This document shows positions 9,113 to 18,154 of a stretch of DNA of 64,000 nt, piece after piece; position 1 is the stretch's first letter, and every line of letters starts with the position of its first letter. Made by a program: the position numbers and the translations under genes. The stretch is from Mucilaginibacter tolerans (lineage in GTDB: Bacteria > Bacteroidota > Bacteroidia > Sphingobacteriales > Sphingobacteriaceae). The stretch spans positions 186,001 through 250,000 of the forward strand of contig NZ_JAUMKB010000005.1 in assembly GCF_030519375.1 (NCBI RefSeq), given 5' to 3'. The notes beneath the pieces were generated by a model, which saw only the letters and a program-made list of their open reading frames with translations, did not search any database and had not been told where the DNA came from.

Positions 9113-9143
9113 TTTAATTATTCAGCGTGTACGTTCTCTATTC

Positions 9144-9581
9144 TTAATTTTTCTCTTCAAACTTATCTATCGGGAGTTGTATTTTATCATCAGGCTCTTC
9201 CTTGCTTTCGGCCCATAGGGTAATCTTCCCCTCTTTACCTTCTATCGTTACTGTATAATCACGTGATTGGCCATCATCGCGGCTAAGGGTAATATTAAGC
9301 AAGGTTTTTCCTGTTTTAAAAGGGGTCTGCCAATTGCAGATGTTTGAGTTTATTTTACCTGTCATTTTCTCCTCTTCTCCATTGTCTTTCGTAACTGAAA
9401 CCCAAATATCTGTTTTATTAAATTCAACTGTAGTTTTCTCGTCTTCAGCATGTTTTAGTTGACCGGATGCATCCAGATGTTCAGTTTTTGCGGAGACAAG
9501 GCTTACTTTTTTGTCGCATTGCGCCAAGCTCATAGTACTGCCGGCTACCAACAGGAATAGAGCAATAAGGATCGTTTTCAT
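9144..9581 (-). CDS. Small secreted protein of unknown function, 145 aa
   Basis: Signal peptide MKTILIALFLLVAGSTMSLAQ, then about 124 residues of predicted beta-rich, charged sequence with one early Cys (CDKKVS) and one central Cys (SNICNWQTPFKTG). The strand pattern (DIWVSVTKDNGEEEKMTGKI and SRDYTVTIEGKEGKITLWAE) suggests a lipocalin-like or immunoglobulin-like barrel. No family recognised. It is flanked by its own terminator and is likely monocistronic. Confidence 0.7.
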   Translation of the reverse strand: MKTILIALFLLVAGSTMSLAQCDKKVSLVSAKTEHLDASGQLKHAEDEKTTVEFNKTDIWVSVTKDNGEEEKMTGKINSNICNWQTPFKTGKTLLNITLSRDDGQSRDYTVTIEGKEGKITLWAESKEEPDDKIQLPIDKFEEKN

Positions 9582-9708
9582 GGTTTTTTGATTTAATTAT
9601 TTTGAATTAACTCAAATATATATGTTTTATATAGTATTATGCAATACATAGTTCTATAAAAATCCGCTTATATATGTAATTATCTGATTATAAGATAAAT
9701 AATTTTAA

Positions 9709-10263
9709 ATGAACAAATTTATTACAGAAAATGGCTTGATTTATCACTGCTATTTTGTCTACCTTCATGGAAATTTGGCCTCAATGGCAAGACGCCCCAA
9801 AAGTAAATGCGTTATTATCTTACAAACTTGCTTGCTAACAGGCACATTGGATGCTTTGGCTGCTATACTGATCAGTTATAAAATTCCTCCGGCTATTATA
9901 TTCAAGTTTATAGCAAGCGGCTGGTTTGGCAGGCAAGCTATGTCGGGTGGCACATATATGATTGTTTTCGGCTTGATTTTTCATTATCTGATTGCTGCAT
10001 TCTTTACCGTTATTTTGTTTTTGCTGTACCCGCGGGTAGTAAAAATCCTAAAAAGCCGATATTTGGTTGGTATAGTTTATGGTCTTGCAATATGGGGCAT
10101 CATGAATTATGTGGTCCTGCCGATGACTAACATCCCAAAAAGCCATGGGCATCTCGAATTAATCAGTTTACTTAAAGGAATTGTTGCTTTGATCGTATGC
10201 ATTGGTCTGCCGGTAGCACTCATTGCAGACAACGAAATGACAAAGAACCCTCAACCAGTGTAA
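9709..10263 (+). CDS. DUF1440/YagU-like membrane protein
   Basis: 184 residues with four predicted membrane helices. The sequence TGTLDALAAILISYKIPP at the first helix, FIASGWFGRQAMSGG and GLIFHYLIAAFFTVILF resemble the YagU/DUF1440 inner-membrane family. The start at 9709 has the AT-rich leader normal for this phylum; an alternative ATG at 9784 (MARRPKSK) would give a more family-like N-terminus. Function in the family is poorly defined (acid-stress-linked in E. coli). Confidence 0.75.
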   Translation: MNKFITENGLIYHCYFVYLHGNLASMARRPKSKCVIILQTCLLTGTLDALAAILISYKIPPAIIFKFIASGWFGRQAMSGGTYMIVFGLIFHYLIAAFFTVILFLLYPRVVKILKSRYLVGIVYGLAIWGIMNYVVLPMTNIPKSHGHLELISLLKGIVALIVCIGLPVALIADNEMTKNPQPV

Positions 10264-10322
10264 CGAGCACTGTTATTAATCACTTGTGACATTGCATTAA
10301 GACCGATAAGGAATAATTGCCT

Positions 10323-10330
10323 TAATTTTG
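10323..10330 (+). promoter_or_regulatory. Bacteroidota -7 promoter box
   Basis: TAATTTTG is a perfect TAnnTTTG match and ends 21 bases before the ATG at 10352. A convincing -33 TTTG at the usual 19-21 bp spacing is not present, so the promoter call rests on the -7 box. Confidence 0.5.
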
Positions 10331-10351
10331 CAACATATATATGCTATATCT

Positions 10352-10765
10352 ATGAAAGGACTACCGCTGATTTTACTGAAAACCATCATAATTGCAATTC
10401 TTATTTCCATCGCAGTTAACTGCATTTATTATGCTATCCTGACCCGCTCCGCTGAACATGATTATGGCCACGCCGTATCATTAATTATGGAGAGCACATT
10501 CTTTGTGGGAATTATCATCGCGGTTATGTCGCTGCCAATGTTATTTCTATATTATCCCAATTACTGGAATAGCACGATCAGTAGATTATTACTCTATTTT
10601 GAAGGATCGATACTGTTTATCATAGCAGTTTTCTTCGTAGCGACTAACCCTCTAACCAAAACATCTTATTTGCTGACTGGTACAGTGTTCTTTTTCACCA
10701 ACTGCATTTTTTACTACAGGCTAACCAGGAAGAAACAAGCTTCGGCAATCAGGACAAGAGAATAA
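10352..10765 (+). CDS. Hypothetical membrane protein, 137 aa
   Basis: Four hydrophobic segments (about residues 8-28, 45-65, 75-95 and 103-122) and a short basic cytosolic tail. The frame is open to a TTG at 10328, but that codon overlaps the -7 box, so the ATG at 10352 is used. No family motif recognised. It precedes purK by 35 bp on the same strand, but purK has its own -7-like box, so the two need not be co-transcribed. Confidence 0.7.
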   Translation: MKGLPLILLKTIIIAILISIAVNCIYYAILTRSAEHDYGHAVSLIMESTFFVGIIIAVMSLPMLFLYYPNYWNSTISRLLLYFEGSILFIIAVFFVATNPLTKTSYLLTGTVFFFTNCIFYYRLTRKKQASAIRTRE

Positions 10766-10800
10766 GGTTTAAAAAAATTTAGGTAAACTTGCATCAATAA

Positions 10801-11940
10801 ATGAAAGCATTTTACGGAGACCTCAAACTCGGAATTTTAGGCGGCGGACAACTTGGACGCATGCTGATTCAACAAGCCATCAACTATAACGTAACGGTAA
10901 AAGTGCTCGACCCAGACCGTGAAGCACCATGCAAAAAGCTATGCGACGAATTTGTAGTCGGCTCGTTGGGCGATTACGAGACGGTATATAAATTCGGCAA
11001 AAAGGTGGATATGCTGACCATCGAGATTGAGAAGGTAAACGTAGATGCGCTGGAACAACTGGCAAAAGAGGGCGTACTGGTTTATCCGCAGCCGCGCATT
11101 ATCCGCCTCATCCAGGATAAAGGCTTGCAGAAACAGTTTTTTAAAGAAAACGATATACCTACAGCTGAGTTCCAGATCATTTCATCGCCAGAGCAATTAA
11201 ACAACAGTCATATCCCGTTCCCATATATCCAAAAGCTACGCCGCGACGGCTACGATGGTAAAGGCGTTTATAGAGTTGTTGATGAATCCTATCTTCCAAA
11301 TGCGTTTAAAGAACCAAGCCTGATTGAGCGCTTGGTTGATTTTGAAAAGGAAATAGCAGTAATAGTTGCCCGGAACGAGGATGGCGAAATAAAAGCTTTC
11401 CCAATGGTGGAAATGGAATTTAATCCACAGGCCAACCTGGTAGAATTTCTGATCGCCCCTTCTACCCTTCCGTTTGAGGTGCATCAGGAAGCCGAGCGTA
11501 TTGCCAAACGTGTGGCTGAATGCCTGAATATAGTTGGTTTGCTGGCAGTAGAAATGTTCCTTGACAGAAATGGGAAAATACTGGTAAATGAGCTGGCGCC
11601 ACGACCGCATAACAGCGGTCATCAAACCATCGAAGGAAATGTGGTCTCGCAATTCGAGCAGCATTTACGTGCCATATTCAATCAACCCTTAGGAGATACT
11701 GCCTGTCTTAATAATGCCATCATGATCAATGTATTAGGTGAGGCAGGCTATGAAGGACCGGCGATATACAAGGGTATTGAAGATGTGTTAAAATGCCCGG
11801 GTGTTTATATACATTTATATGGAAAAGCCTTAACCAAACCTTTTCGTAAAATGGGCCACGTTACAATAGTGGATATTGACAGGGATAAAGCCATTGAAAA
11901 GGCAAGGTTTGTGCAGAAGACTTTGAAAGTGATAAGCTGA
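10801..11940 (+). CDS. purK: 5-(carboxyamino)imidazole ribonucleotide synthase
   Basis: 379-residue ATP-grasp enzyme of purine synthesis that converts AIR, ATP and bicarbonate to N5-CAIR. The N-terminal nucleotide-binding fold (KLGILGGGQLGRMLIQ), the ATP-grasp core (KLRRDGYDGKGVY, IVARNEDGEIKAFP), the metal ligands in EMFLDRNGKILVNELAPRPHNSGH and the FEQHLRA motif are all intact. Length is normal. A TAAACTTG box ends 9 bp before the ATG. purE follows after one intervening gene. Confidence 0.97.
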   Translation: MKAFYGDLKLGILGGGQLGRMLIQQAINYNVTVKVLDPDREAPCKKLCDEFVVGSLGDYETVYKFGKKVDMLTIEIEKVNVDALEQLAKEGVLVYPQPRIIRLIQDKGLQKQFFKENDIPTAEFQIISSPEQLNNSHIPFPYIQKLRRDGYDGKGVYRVVDESYLPNAFKEPSLIERLVDFEKEIAVIVARNEDGEIKAFPMVEMEFNPQANLVEFLIAPSTLPFEVHQEAERIAKRVAECLNIVGLLAVEMFLDRNGKILVNELAPRPHNSGHQTIEGNVVSQFEQHLRAIFNQPLGDTACLNNAIMINVLGEAGYEGPAIYKGIEDVLKCPGVYIHLYGKALTKPFRKMGHVTIVDIDRDKAIEKARFVQKTLKVIS

Positions 11941-11954
11941 GCACTTATGCATCA

Positions 11955-12614
11955 ATGAAAAAAAGCATACTAGTCTTACTGGTCTCAATTTTCACACTAA
12001 CGGTTTATGGCCAGCATAAACCTAACTATGTCCAAAACATTGCAAACGAGGCTATCGTTTCGTTTCCCGATACACCCAGGATCACAACACACCTAACTAG
12101 TGTCGCCTACGAAGTTGCTTACCATGACGTCATTTATTCAGCAAGCAGTTATGGCGTCGAAGAGGGCTCCGTTGACTTTTTGTACAGAAACTTTGCTAGC
12201 TCATTATACAGGGAATCAATAGCAAATTTTCTTAAAACCATTCATGGTAAATTAATTTACAAAAAAGAAATAACCGTAGACGGGGTTAAAGGTGTGGAAT
12301 TTGAGTGTCATAGCACCCAGGATACTGTTGGATATTACCTTTATTACCGCACTTTTTATTATAATAAAAAGTTGATTAGCGAGGGGATGTGGTTTAGCCA
12401 ACCTGTTCAAAGGAATGATGAGCGTTTAAATTCCTTTTTTAGTACCTTTAAATTTACAGGCCGGGCAAAGCACAATTCGGTTTGGAGCGACAAAACCCTG
12501 GTCATTAAAGGTGTTAAATACGCGTTTGTAATTATTTTAATAATAACCCTTATTATCGGATCGATCATATTTATTGCCAGACGATCCTCAAAAAAGTCAA
12601 TCAAGAATGAATAA
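11955..12614 (+). CDS. Hypothetical membrane-anchored periplasmic protein between purK and purE
   Basis: 219 residues: signal peptide [20 protein letters not shown], a ~165-residue extracytoplasmic domain and a C-terminal transmembrane helix (about 187-209) with a basic cytosolic tail. The domain has a PsbP/Mog1-like pattern (an early strand with F-P-D-T-P and later [11 protein letters not shown]), but this is tentative. It starts 14 bp after purK and overlaps purE by 8 bp, so translation is coupled within a purK-X-purE operon although its role is not obviously in purine synthesis. Confidence 0.7.
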   Translation: MKKSILVLLVSIFTLTVYGQHKPNYVQNIANEAIVSFPDTPRITTHLTSVAYEVAYHDVIYSASSYGVEEGSVDFLYRNFASSLYRESIANFLKTIHGKLIYKKEITVDGVKGVEFECHSTQDTVGYYLYYRTFYYNKKLISEGMWFSQPVQRNDERLNSFFSTFKFTGRAKHNSVWSDKTLVIKGVKYAFVIILIITLIIGSIIFIARRSSKKSIKNE

Positions 12615-13101
12615 CCAACCTAAAATAGGCATCATCATGGGTAGCAAATCTGACCTTAACGTGATGCAGGACGCAGCCGATGTTTTAAAAGAATTAGGTG
12701 TCCCTTACGAGATCACCGTAGTATCAGCCCACCGCACACCCGAACGCATGTTTAGCTACGCCAAATCAGCTGCTGATCGCGGTTTGAAGGTCATTATAGC
12801 CGGAGCCGGTGGTGCCGCACATTTGCCGGGCATGGTCGCTTCGTTAACTCACCTGCCTGTAATTGGCGTCCCTGTAAAGTCAAGCAATTCCATCGATGGC
12901 TGGGATTCTATCCTATCCATTCTGCAAATGCCTAATGGCATTCCTGTGGCAACAGTAGCCCTCAATGCCGCTAAAAATGCCGGTATTCTGGCAGCCCAGA
13001 TCGTATCAACAGCAGACGAGTATATTGTAAAAAACCTGATCGATTACAAAGAAAATCTCAAGAAAAAAGTAGAGGAATCGGCAAGGGAGATGGAGGGATA
13101 G
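12607..13101 (+). CDS. purE: N5-CAIR mutase, class I
   Basis: 164-residue enzyme that rearranges N5-CAIR to CAIR, the partner of PurK. Family motifs: [12 protein letters not shown] (phosphate site), [10 protein letters not shown] (catalytic His), [13 protein letters not shown] and SKNSxxGxDSI-like [18 protein letters not shown]. The ATG at 12607 is chosen: it lies inside the end of the preceding gene (8-bp overlap) and gives the standard N-terminus. An alternative further upstream would add 11 unrelated residues. Confidence 0.97.
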   Translation: MNNQPKIGIIMGSKSDLNVMQDAADVLKELGVPYEITVVSAHRTPERMFSYAKSAADRGLKVIIAGAGGAAHLPGMVASLTHLPVIGVPVKSSNSIDGWDSILSILQMPNGIPVATVALNAAKNAGILAAQIVSTADEYIVKNLIDYKENLKKKVEESAREMEG

Positions 13102-13186
13102 TCAGGAAGTCGGCAAGTCAGCATAAGTCCGTAAGATCTTTTATGGTTGCCGATAATTTCTTTCCGACTTACTGTCTTCCGGACTC
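13101..13186. repeat. Periodic inverted repeat, locus A (AAGTC iterations)
   Basis: The left arm (13101-13138) iterates AAGTC at about 8-10 bp spacing. The right arm (13161-13186), read on the other strand, carries AGTCC, AAGAC and AAGTC at 7-8 bp spacing. The arms can fold into a long imperfect hairpin around a ~22-nt loop. The element begins at the last base of the purE stop codon and ends 4 bp before the convergent yqgE stop. Confidence 0.7.
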
Positions 13187-13189
13187 GAA

Positions 13190-13753
13190 TCAATTCATAT
13201 CCGGATTCTCGGGAAAATTGGCGATGTGGGCATAGCGCTGTCCCATACTTATAATTACCTGCCGCCAGATGTTCTGATCATCATGAGAGAATATAATGTC
13301 GGGCGTAAATTTATCGGTCACTATCCAGGTATCCTCGGCAATCTCGTCATCAAGCTGGCCGGGTGTCCAGCCCGAATAGCCGGTAAAAAACCGTATTTCG
13401 CTATCGGTTAATTGATAATTGGTTACCAGGGTTTTTACGGTATCAAAGTTACCACCCCAATAGATACCATTTGCTATTTCGATACCGTCTTCGATTTTTT
13501 CCGGGCAGCGGTGAATAAAGTGCAATGTATCCTCCCCCACAGGTCCACCAATATAAACAGGCATTTCTGAGTAAGGCAGCTCGGGCAAAAGATCACCAAG
13601 CATGTATTCACTCTGATGATTCAACACAAACCCCATAGAACCCGTACTTCCGTATTCCGTTAGCAGTATTACCGACCGCTTAAAATTGGGGTCGATCATA
13701 AAGGGTTCAGATATCAGTAAACGTCCCGACTCAGGTGAAATAGTACTTAGCAT
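13190..13753 (-). CDS. YqgE/AlgH family protein (UPF0301)
   Basis: 187 residues. The first possible codon is TTG at 13759; the ATG at 13753 is preferred. Family signatures: GRLLISEPFMIDPNFKRSVILL, GSMGFVLNH, YIGGPVGEDTLHFIHRCP and FTGYSGWTPGQLDDEI. The molecular role of the family is not settled; it is linked to alginate regulation in Pseudomonas by name only. Convergent with purE. Confidence 0.93.
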   Translation of the reverse strand: MLSTISPESGRLLISEPFMIDPNFKRSVILLTEYGSTGSMGFVLNHQSEYMLGDLLPELPYSEMPVYIGGPVGEDTLHFIHRCPEKIEDGIEIANGIYWGGNFDTVKTLVTNYQLTDSEIRFFTGYSGWTPGQLDDEIAEDTWIVTDKFTPDIIFSHDDQNIWRQVIISMGQRYAHIANFPENPDMN

Positions 13754-13852
13754 AAACAATTAATATATAATTAGGGGTAACATATAAACGTAAAACTAGA
13801 TGCATTTGTTAAATTAAAAAATACCTAGTTAATATACGGTACAATTAATTTG

Positions 13853-13860
13853 TAAGTTTG
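13853..13860 (+). promoter_or_regulatory. -7 promoter box of pdxH
   Basis: TAAGTTTG is a perfect TAnnTTTG match ending 5 bases before the pdxH ATG at 13866. This spacing predicts an almost leaderless transcript. No clear -33 TTTG at standard spacing. Confidence 0.5.
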
Positions 13861-13865
13861 CAATA

Positions 13866-14513
13866 ATGAACCCAAAAGATATAAAAGATATACGAAGCGA
13901 ATACCTTTCGGCCTCTTTATCTGAAAAAGATACGAATTCTGATCCAATAAAACAATTCGAAAAGTGGTTTAACGAAGCTTTGAAGGCGGAAGTTGCCGAA
14001 CCAACGGCAATGACGCTGGCGACTGCAACTTCCGATGGCCGGCCATCTGCAAGAATTGTATTATTAAAAGGTTTTGATGATAACGGCTTTGTTTTTTACA
14101 CTAATTACCTTAGCCGCAAAGGAAAAGAAATTGCAAAAAATCCGCTGGGGTCACTCCTTTTCTATTGGATTAGTCTGGAACGACAAGTACGCATTGAAGG
14201 CACAATCGAAAAAATCAGTAAAGAGGAATCTGACGAATATTTTCATAGCCGTCCGCGTGCCAGTCAGTTAGGCGCTATTGCTTCGCCACAAAGCCAGGAG
14301 ATCGGCGATCGCGAAATTTTGGAAAGTAAATTCAATGAGGCAGAAACACAATACGCAGATAAAGAGATACCAAAACCATCTTACTGGGGTGGATATATTT
14401 TGAAGCCAAGACTGATCGAGTTCTGGCAGGGAAGAAGCAGCAGGCTGCATGACCGTATCCTCTACAAAAAAATTGATAACAAAACCTGGAAGAAAGTACG
14501 CCTGGCACCATGA
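13866..14513 (+). CDS. pdxH: Pyridoxamine/pyridoxine 5'-phosphate oxidase
   Basis: 215-residue FMN enzyme that oxidises PNP or PMP to PLP, the last step of vitamin B6 supply. Motifs: PTAMTLATATSDGRPSARIVLLKG (FMN-binding), FYTNYLSRKGKEI, SPQSQEI, and the C-terminal WGGYILKPRLIEFWQGRSSRLHDR followed by W-x-x-x-R-L-A-P. Full length. It overlaps nuoC by 4 bp (ATGA), so vitamin B6 and Complex I genes share a transcript here. Confidence 0.97.
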   Translation: MNPKDIKDIRSEYLSASLSEKDTNSDPIKQFEKWFNEALKAEVAEPTAMTLATATSDGRPSARIVLLKGFDDNGFVFYTNYLSRKGKEIAKNPLGSLLFYWISLERQVRIEGTIEKISKEESDEYFHSRPRASQLGAIASPQSQEIGDREILESKFNEAETQYADKEIPKPSYWGGYILKPRLIEFWQGRSSRLHDRILYKKIDNKTWKKVRLAP

Positions 14514-15007
14514 ACCTCGAAGAGATCAAATCCATTCTTATTCAGAAATTCGGTGAAAATATTATTGTTGGTGAAGAAACAACAGGTTTGCAGCCTGCTC
14601 TGTTAATCGATCCAGACCGAATAGCCGGTGTATGCCTGGAGTTGCGCGATAATCCACAAACTTATTTTGATTTTCTTTCCTGTCTCAGCGGAGTCGATTA
14701 TGGTGTCGAAGAAAATCGGTTCGGAGTAGTTTATCACCTGGCATCTATACCCTATCAAACTCAACTGACTTTAAAAATCAGCAAAGAAAATAACCGGGAT
14801 TTGGATAATTTGCCATCTTTTCCAACTATCTCATCTGTTTACCGCTCAGCCGACTGGCATGAGCGTGAAGCATTTGATATGGAAGGGATATTCTTTGAAG
14901 GCCACCCTGATCTGCGGCGTATCCTTATGCCAGACGACTGGGAAGGGTACCCTTTAAGAAAAGACTATAAAACAGCGGAATATTATAAAGGAATAAAAAT
15001 AGATTGA
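14510..15007 (+). CDS. nuoC: NADH-quinone oxidoreductase subunit C
   Basis: 165-residue peripheral-arm subunit (30-kDa type). The family motif [26 protein letters not shown]-like region is present near residues 114-139 and the end GYPLRKDY at about 149-156 is conserved. The overlap of 4 bp with pdxH indicates translational coupling. It is separate from NuoD, unlike the fused NuoCD of enterobacteria. Confidence 0.96.
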   Translation: MNLEEIKSILIQKFGENIIVGEETTGLQPALLIDPDRIAGVCLELRDNPQTYFDFLSCLSGVDYGVEENRFGVVYHLASIPYQTQLTLKISKENNRDLDNLPSFPTISSVYRSADWHEREAFDMEGIFFEGHPDLRRILMPDDWEGYPLRKDYKTAEYYKGIKID

Positions 15008-15014
15008 TCGCACT

Positions 15015-16256
15015 TTGAACATCACAAACTCAAAATACGAAGAAGCATTAGAACGCTACAACAAGAAGATTACGGAGGCCTCCGCTCAGGAAATGGTGCT
15101 GAATATGGGTCCGCAGCATCCGTCAACACATGGTGTTTTGCGGCTGGAGCTGATCACTGATGGCGAAATTGTAAAGGAAGTAATCCCCCACATGGGTTAT
15201 CTGCACCGTTGTTTTGAGAAGCACGCTGAGTCGTTAACCTACCAGCAGACTATACCTTTCACTGACCGCATGGATTACCTCGCATCCATGAACAACAGTC
15301 ATATCTGGACGATGGGCGTTGAACGGATGATGGGCATCGATAAAGATATTCCAAAACGTATTGAATATATCCGTGTACTGGTTTGCGAACTCAACCGTAT
15401 TGCTTCCCACCTCATTGCTATCGGGACCTACGGCATTGATATTGGTGCCTTTACTCCTTTCTTATGGTGTTTCAGGGACAGAGAGCATATTATGGGCATG
15501 CTGGAATGGGCTTCAGGCTCACGAATGCTCTATAATTATATATGGGTGGGTGGTTTGTTTTATGATCTTCCTGTTGGTTTCGAGGAGCGTTGTCGTGAAT
15601 TTGTGGATTACTTCAAACCAAAATTAACCGAGCTTAATGATCTATTGACCAACAACCAGATATTCATCAGTCGTACTGCAAATGTGGGCGTGTTACCCAT
15701 GGATGTGGCTATCAACTATGGCTGTTCAGGACCCATGCTGCGTGGTTCGGGTTTAAAATGGGATCTGCGTCGCATTGACGGGTATTCCGTTTATCCTGAA
15801 TTGGAGTTTGAAGTTCCGGTAGGCGCAGGCGAAATGGGCACTGTGGGGGACTGCTGGGATCGTTATAAAGTGCGTGTGGATGAAGTGGCACAATCGCTTA
15901 GAATTGTTGAGCAATGCCTTGACCGCCTACAAAAAGAATTAAAACGCACTCCCGATTTTGATCCGCGGGCTAAAATGCCGAGAAAGTTGGTACCTAAGCC
16001 CCAAGATTTTTATATAAGAGGTGAAGGTGCCAAGGGCGAGCTGGGTTTTTACTTTATTCATCAAAAAGTAAAAGCAATAGATAAAACCGGTAATATAAGA
16101 TATGATGATACGGAAATTCCACTCCGTGTAAAATCCCGCGGACCGAGCTTCTGCAACTTGTCAGTGCTACCAGCCATCGCGAAAGATGTTATGATAGCCG
16201 ACCTGATCGCCATTATCGGTTCAATAGATTTCGTATTAGGCGAAGTAGATCGTTGA
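15015..16256 (+). CDS. nuoD: NADH-quinone oxidoreductase subunit D
   Basis: 413-residue 49-kDa-type subunit that forms the quinone pocket with NuoB. Motifs: [17 protein letters not shown] (His and Ser/Thr of the quinone site), [42 protein letters not shown] and the C-terminal [18 protein letters not shown]. There is no ATG upstream of the conserved region within the open frame except an internal one at codon 27; TTG at 15015 is the most reasonable start, 7 bp after nuoC. nuoE onwards are not in the window; transcription ends at a hairpin 45 bp on. Confidence 0.96.
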   Translation: MNITNSKYEEALERYNKKITEASAQEMVLNMGPQHPSTHGVLRLELITDGEIVKEVIPHMGYLHRCFEKHAESLTYQQTIPFTDRMDYLASMNNSHIWTMGVERMMGIDKDIPKRIEYIRVLVCELNRIASHLIAIGTYGIDIGAFTPFLWCFRDREHIMGMLEWASGSRMLYNYIWVGGLFYDLPVGFEERCREFVDYFKPKLTELNDLLTNNQIFISRTANVGVLPMDVAINYGCSGPMLRGSGLKWDLRRIDGYSVYPELEFEVPVGAGEMGTVGDCWDRYKVRVDEVAQSLRIVEQCLDRLQKELKRTPDFDPRAKMPRKLVPKPQDFYIRGEGAKGELGFYFIHQKVKAIDKTGNIRYDDTEIPLRVKSRGPSFCNLSVLPAIAKDVMIADLIAIIGSIDFVLGEVDR

Positions 16257-16296
16257 TGTGAAGGTTATTTGATTTGATAATTTGAAAATGACTTGC

Positions 16297-16327
16297 ATAA
16301 AAAATGCCCTGTAAAAGAGCATTTTCA
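16297..16327. terminator. Hairpin terminator between nuoD and the convergent protease gene
   Basis: AAAATGC (16301-16307) pairs with GCATTTT (16319-16325) around an 11-nt loop. A/T-rich flanks on both sides allow it to serve both convergent transcripts. Confidence 0.6.
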
Positions 16328-16351
16328 CTATTAAATATTTTAATTTTCAAA

Positions 16352-17437
16352 TTAATATACTTTCACCATAAACACATATGGCTTAATCTTTTTAACCTGT
16401 TGCTGACGGGTAAGATTAGCTAAAGTGTTCTCTGTGTTTAAAACAGGAATTTTGGTCAGCGAATCTTCCGGGATGTTTTTAATCGCATTCAATAAGTAAC
16501 CCGATTTAAGTGCAAAATGCACCCCTTCCAAACGGGTTTCTTTAGCCTTTACTATACCTATCACATTTCCTTTGCTATCCAGCAATGGGCCGCCACTATT
16601 TCCCGGGTTGATCGGAACCGATATTTCATAATCCAGCGTATCACCGTTCAAACCGTTCGCTGAAGTTAGCCTGCCATCGCCATACACAGGAGAATCCTGT
16701 GGAAAGCCAAAGGTGAACACATTTTCAGCTAAATCACTCTCTGAACGTTTAAAGGTATAAGGGACTTGTCCCAGGTTTTTGAACGAACTGTCAACCACCT
16801 TTAAGATAGATACATCACTTTGCGGATCATTATAAATTACTTTTACTTTATATGATCTTCCGGCAACATCCTGAACGTATACAGAATCGGCCCCGCTGAT
16901 TACGTGATAACTTGTTGCAATCAGTCCATTCGAAGTAATTGCAAATCCGGTACCACGGTATTTATCTGACGGCAATGGCCTTTGAGCCGACTTGATATCA
17001 TTAATGGATTTGATGATCTTTTTGTTTGAGTTATTCAGGATATCAACCTTCCGCCCCAACTCAGTATACGAATTATTGTTATTTAAATAGCCGGAAAAAA
17101 ACAGGGTAGCTAATACCGCAATAATAGCGATAGAAGCAGCCACCGATATTTTTGAATGATGGTGCCTCCACAATTGCACTATCCACGACGGATGAGCGGT
17201 TACCTCGTCGGCTATTGCATGTACGTCTATCTCCTGATGGATGGCATTCAAACGTTTTTCAAGCGCTACCCGCTCACCATATTGCCTTAACAACGCAGTG
17301 AATTGCTGGTGTTCAACAACACGGCTGTCAATTTCAGCGTTCTCACGGCGAAGTTGCTCAAACGCATTACGCTCTTCGGCGGTCATCTCGCCATTGAGGT
17401 AGCGTTCAATTGCTTCTATAAGTTGCTCGTCTCTCAT
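16352..17437 (-). CDS. Membrane-anchored anti-sigma-like/trypsin-like serine protease fusion
   Basis: 361 residues in three parts. Residues 1-95 are charged and helical, begin with IEAIERYLNGEMTAEERNAF, a pattern of Bacteroidota anti-sigma N-termini, and should be cytosolic. Residues 98-118 form one transmembrane helix. Residues 155-320 are a periplasmic trypsin-like (S1C, Do/HtrA-like) domain: GTGFAITSNGLIATSYHVI with His178, DPQSDVSILKV with Asp208, and PINPGNSGGPLL with Ser281, so the catalytic triad is intact. No PDZ domain follows. It lies 12 bp after the ECF sigma gene in the same operon. The likely role is to hold the sigma factor inside the cell and sense or degrade envelope substrates outside; this is inference. 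Confidence 0.85.
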   Translation of the reverse strand: MRDEQLIEAIERYLNGEMTAEERNAFEQLRRENAEIDSRVVEHQQFTALLRQYGERVALEKRLNAIHQEIDVHAIADEVTAHPSWIVQLWRHHHSKISVAASIAIIAVLATLFFSGYLNNNNSYTELGRKVDILNNSNKKIIKSINDIKSAQRPLPSDKYRGTGFAITSNGLIATSYHVISGADSVYVQDVAGRSYKVKVIYNDPQSDVSILKVVDSSFKNLGQVPYTFKRSESDLAENVFTFGFPQDSPVYGDGRLTSANGLNGDTLDYEISVPINPGNSGGPLLDSKGNVIGIVKAKETRLEGVHFALKSGYLLNAIKNIPEDSLTKIPVLNTENTLANLTRQQQVKKIKPYVFMVKVY

Positions 17438-17449
17438 TTCTTTGCTCCT

Positions 17450-18019
17450 TTATTTCTGCTGAAAAAATAACTTCTTCAGCCTTTGCAGGCATTTATATTT
17501 CTGTGTTTTGGCATTATCCGCATTGGTATAACCAAAACTCTCACAGATCTCCTGCATCGATCTGTTGTGGATATAAAAATCCTCTATGATAGTTTTGCAA
17601 GGTTCGCCCAGCAGCTGCAGGGCACTTTGCATTTTAGTAAACTGAATATCCCGTTCTCCCTGCTCTTCTACTTCACTCTCTACGGGCAAGTGCTCATGAA
17701 AATCATGAATATCGCCACCGTATCGGTTCATCTGGCTCAGTCTTTTTAACCAAAGCCGCCTGCAAACCGAATAAATAAATGTCTTTAGCTTGCTGTTAAG
17801 CTCAAAATCACCTTTTTTTACTTTATTATAAAGAACAATGATCGCCTCCTGGTATATATCCTTCGCGTCGTCCGGCGTTCCGTTGTTATTTAGTATCAGC
17901 TGCATCACCATCGGAAAATAGGCTACATACAGCCTTCTTATCGCATTTTCCGAGTTATTTAGGATCCCAAAAACAATCTCGCTGTCGGTTGGTATTGAAC
18001 TCTTTGATTCTGTATTCAC
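17450..18019 (-). CDS. ECF-type RNA polymerase sigma factor
   Basis: 189 residues. Region 2 spans about 25-95 (LYVAYFPMVMQLIL, DDAKDIYQEAIIVLYNKV, SKLKTFIYSVCRRLWLKRL) and region 4 about 125-185 (LLGEPCKTIIEDFYIHNRSMQEICESFGYTN, then a basic recognition-helix segment). The linker is acidic. The start codon is GTG at 18019 with no ATG before codon 37. A promoter-like element shared with the neighbouring lipoprotein genes lies immediately upstream, which points to self-activation. Operon with the membrane protease. Confidence 0.9.
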   Translation of the reverse strand: MNTESKSSIPTDSEIVFGILNNSENAIRRLYVAYFPMVMQLILNNNGTPDDAKDIYQEAIIVLYNKVKKGDFELNSKLKTFIYSVCRRLWLKRLSQMNRYGGDIHDFHEHLPVESEVEEQGERDIQFTKMQSALQLLGEPCKTIIEDFYIHNRSMQEICESFGYTNADNAKTQKYKCLQRLKKLFFQQK

Positions 18020-18020
18020 T

Positions 18021-18050
18021 ATTAATACTATTTAAGCGAAATTGTAACCC
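18021..18050 (-). promoter_or_regulatory. Candidate sigma-dependent promoter of the sigma gene (autoregulatory)
   Basis: Read on the minus strand: GGGTTAC (18050-18044), 15 bp, then GTATTAAT (18028-18021). The same -35/-10-like pair with the same spacing precedes the lipoprotein genes at 18863 and 19224, and with 16 bp the one at 18478. The -10 part ends two bases before the annotated GTG, so either the transcript is nearly leaderless or translation begins further in. Confidence 0.7.
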
Positions 18051-18154
18051 ATTAATTGCAAATTATTTAAAAACAAATTTAAAAGTATTGCCGTTATCTG
18101 CTTGTGCTCAACATACCATTTTTAATTCAATCCATTAAATAATTCATCATCAAC

